Assembly: GCA_030917985.1 (NCBI GenBank)
Contig: JAUPTR010000092.1
Span: 1 to 14,758 of the forward strand
Origin: Pseudomonadota bacterium
GTDB lineage: Bacteria; Pseudomonadota; Gammaproteobacteria; Burkholderiales; SCOH01
Direction of reading: 5' to 3'
DNA: 14,758 bases
The notes below the pieces were generated by a model. That model was not told the DNA's origin and ran no database searches. It saw only the letters and a list, made by a program, of their open reading frames with translations. Positions within the stretch are counted from its first letter, which is position 1; the number at the start of each line of letters is the position of its first letter. Shown here in pieces: positions 13,973-14,758 of this stretch. The translations under genes and the position numbers were made by a program.

Positions 13973-14614
13973 TCAATTCACTCCGTAGGCCTGGCGATAT
14001 TGCTCGATAGCTGGTAAATGGCTTTGCAGCGCTGGCGTGTCGTGCAGATAGGTCAGCAGGTCGTTGACCGAAGCAATGGAAATCACCGGAATTTCAAACT
14101 CCAGTTCAACCTCCTGTACTGCCGACAACTCACCCTTGCCGCGTTCCATGCGATCCAGCGCAATCACTACGCCTGCCGGGGTGGCGCCTGCATTCAGGAT
14201 CAGGTTGACCGACTCTCGCACCGACGTACCCGCAGAAATCACATCGTCGATAATCAGCACTTTGCCCTGCAACGGATGGCCCACGACCGTGCCACCTTCG
14301 CCGTGGTCCTTGGCTTCCTTGCGGTTGAAGGCATAAGGCACGTTGTGGCCCGCTTCGGCCAGTGCAATCGCCGCGCCTGTGGCCAGCGGAATGCCCTTGT
14401 AGGCCGGGCCGAAAAGGACATCGAATTCAATGCCGGAAGCCTGAATCGCTTTGGCGTAGAATTGCGTCAGTTGCCAAAGGCTGTTGCCATCGTGAAACAG
14501 CCCGGCGTTGAAGAAATACGGCGACAGGCGGCCGGCTTTGGTTTTGTATTCGCCGAACAGCAGCACTTGTTGTTCGATGGCGAAACGGATGAAATCGGTT
14601 CTGAAGTCGCTCAT
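13973..14614 (-). CDS. pyrE: Orotate phosphoribosyltransferase
   Basis: PyrE transfers ribose-5-phosphate from PRPP to orotate, giving OMP in de novo UMP synthesis in the cytoplasm. The 213 residues equal the usual bacterial length. Seen: the N-terminal FGEYKTKAGRLSPYFFNAG (20-38), which shapes the orotate pocket, FGPAYKGIPLA (68-78), the mobile catalytic loop RKEAKDHGEGG (98-108), and the PRPP-binding motif VLIIDDVISAGTS (119-131). The ATG at 14614 aligns with the family start. The gene is the first of a two-gene minus-strand unit with a DUF4124 gene and is divergent from xth, a neighbour pairing I associate with betaproteobacteria. No UTP-sensitive attenuator is obvious in the short leader, although a 7-bp inverted repeat overlaps the promoter. 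Confidence 0.97.
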   Translation of the reverse strand: MSDFRTDFIRFAIEQQVLLFGEYKTKAGRLSPYFFNAGLFHDGNSLWQLTQFYAKAIQASGIEFDVLFGPAYKGIPLATGAAIALAEAGHNVPYAFNRKEAKDHGEGGTVVGHPLQGKVLIIDDVISAGTSVRESVNLILNAGATPAGVVIALDRMERGKGELSAVQEVELEFEIPVISIASVNDLLTYLHDTPALQSHLPAIEQYRQAYGVN

Positions 14615-14634
14615 TGTCTAATCATCATTTGCTA

Positions 14635-14655
14635 ATGCTTGTAGTTTTCAAGCAT
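14635..14655. repeat. 7-bp inverted repeat in the pyrE-xth divergent promoter region
   Basis: ATGCTTG (14635-14641) and CAAGCAT (14649-14655) are exact reverse complements around TAGTTTT. Pairing can be extended by GCTA/AGC with one bulge. The dyad overlaps the putative pyrE -10 hexamer, so a bound protein here could occlude that promoter. Confidence 0.45.
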
Positions 14656-14659
14656 AGCA
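14651..14659 (-). promoter_or_regulatory. Possible extended -10 promoter for pyrE
   Basis: On the minus strand this reads TGCTATGCT, an extended -10 (TGn) plus TATGCT, about 37 bp before the pyrE ATG. The -35 match (TTCGCG at 17 bp) is poor, as is common for extended -10 promoters. Confidence 0.35.
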
Positions 14660-14719
14660 CATGAGCCGGAATCCGCGAATCGGGCGGAGATCCAGTAACC
14701 ATGCGGATTTGGAGTGAAA

Positions 14720-14758
14720 ATGCGGATTATCAGTGCCAATCTCAACGGCATCCGTTCG
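14720..14758 (+). CDS. xth: Exodeoxyribonuclease III, first 13 codons (cut by window end)
   Basis: The reading frame MRIISANLNGIRS matches the conserved start of exodeoxyribonuclease III / AP endonuclease family proteins ('MKIISANVNGIRA'), in which the Asn of the N-G-I-R motif is an active-site residue. The enzyme cleaves abasic sites and degrades duplex DNA from 3' ends. GGAGTG at 14711-14716 is a good ribosome binding site. Only 39 bases are visible, so the assignment rests on this motif and on the pyrE-divergent position. ATGCGGATT occurs both at 14701 and at the true start 14720; the first copy is in another frame and lacks a ribosome binding site. Confidence 0.82.
   Translation, partial: MRIISANLNGIRS

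Noticed and set aside
14701..14709. ATGCGGATT as an alternative xth start
   Set aside because: It is out of frame with the conserved MRIISANLNGIRS sequence and lacks a ribosome binding site; the copy at 14720 has GGAGTG upstream.
1..14758. tRNA, rRNA, CRISPR arrays, insertion sequences or phage genes
   Set aside because: Reading both strands I found no regularly spaced repeats, no transposase or integrase motifs and no tRNA-like cloverleaf; a tRNAscan or covariance-model search would settle the RNA question.

Overview
The window is ordinary, densely packed chromosome from a Gram-negative proteobacterium. It has periplasmic and outer-membrane proteins, an RlpA lipoprotein, the glutamyl-tRNA reductase (C5) route to haem, and ParC. 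Protein character and gene order (mrdA-rodA-rlpA, hemA-prfA, divergent pyrE/xth, a ParC with the GSRDGDGAAAMRYTEARLT stretch) suggest a betaproteobacterium, perhaps Neisseriales. That placement is inference from recalled homologues, not a search.

Layout, left to right. (1) 15-5013, plus strand: the elongasome pair mrdA (PBP2) and rodA, overlapping by ATGA. After a 327-bp gap come rlpA (lipoprotein with DPBB and SPOR domains) and tsaC (tRNA t6A synthesis), nearly touching. (2) 5113-7557, plus: hemA, then prfA, closed by a very strong bidirectional terminator that begins at the prfA stop. The prmC gene that often follows prfA is absent. (3) 7597-8694, minus: a secreted protein with a TonB C-terminal-type domain followed by a MalM-like domain. 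(4) 8695-9313: an AT-rich regulatory region with inverted repeats, then a 67-residue orphan ORF with a good ribosome binding site and its own terminator. (5) 9344-11728, minus: parC, standing alone with its own TATAAT promoter. (6) 11729-13302: a divergent intergenic region with a perfect 11-bp inverted repeat whose arm centres lie 42 bp apart, then an unrecognised exported 402-residue protein (plus). An 18-bp-stem bidirectional terminator follows. (7) 13372-14614, minus: pyrE and a DUF4124-type exported protein, one base apart. (8) 14720-14758, plus: the first 13 codons of an exodeoxyribonuclease III gene (xth), divergent from pyrE.

Functionally this is mostly core metabolism: septum and side-wall peptidoglycan work (mrdA, rodA, rlpA), tRNA modification, tetrapyrrole synthesis, translation termination, chromosome decatenation and pyrimidine synthesis. 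I saw no CRISPR array, insertion sequence, phage gene, tRNA or rRNA. The less ordinary items are the TonB_C/MalM-like protein, the orphan 67-residue ORF with its hairpin-rich upstream region, the exported 402-residue protein with a helically phased inverted repeat upstream, and a ParC with valine where quinolone-sensitive ParC proteins usually carry serine.
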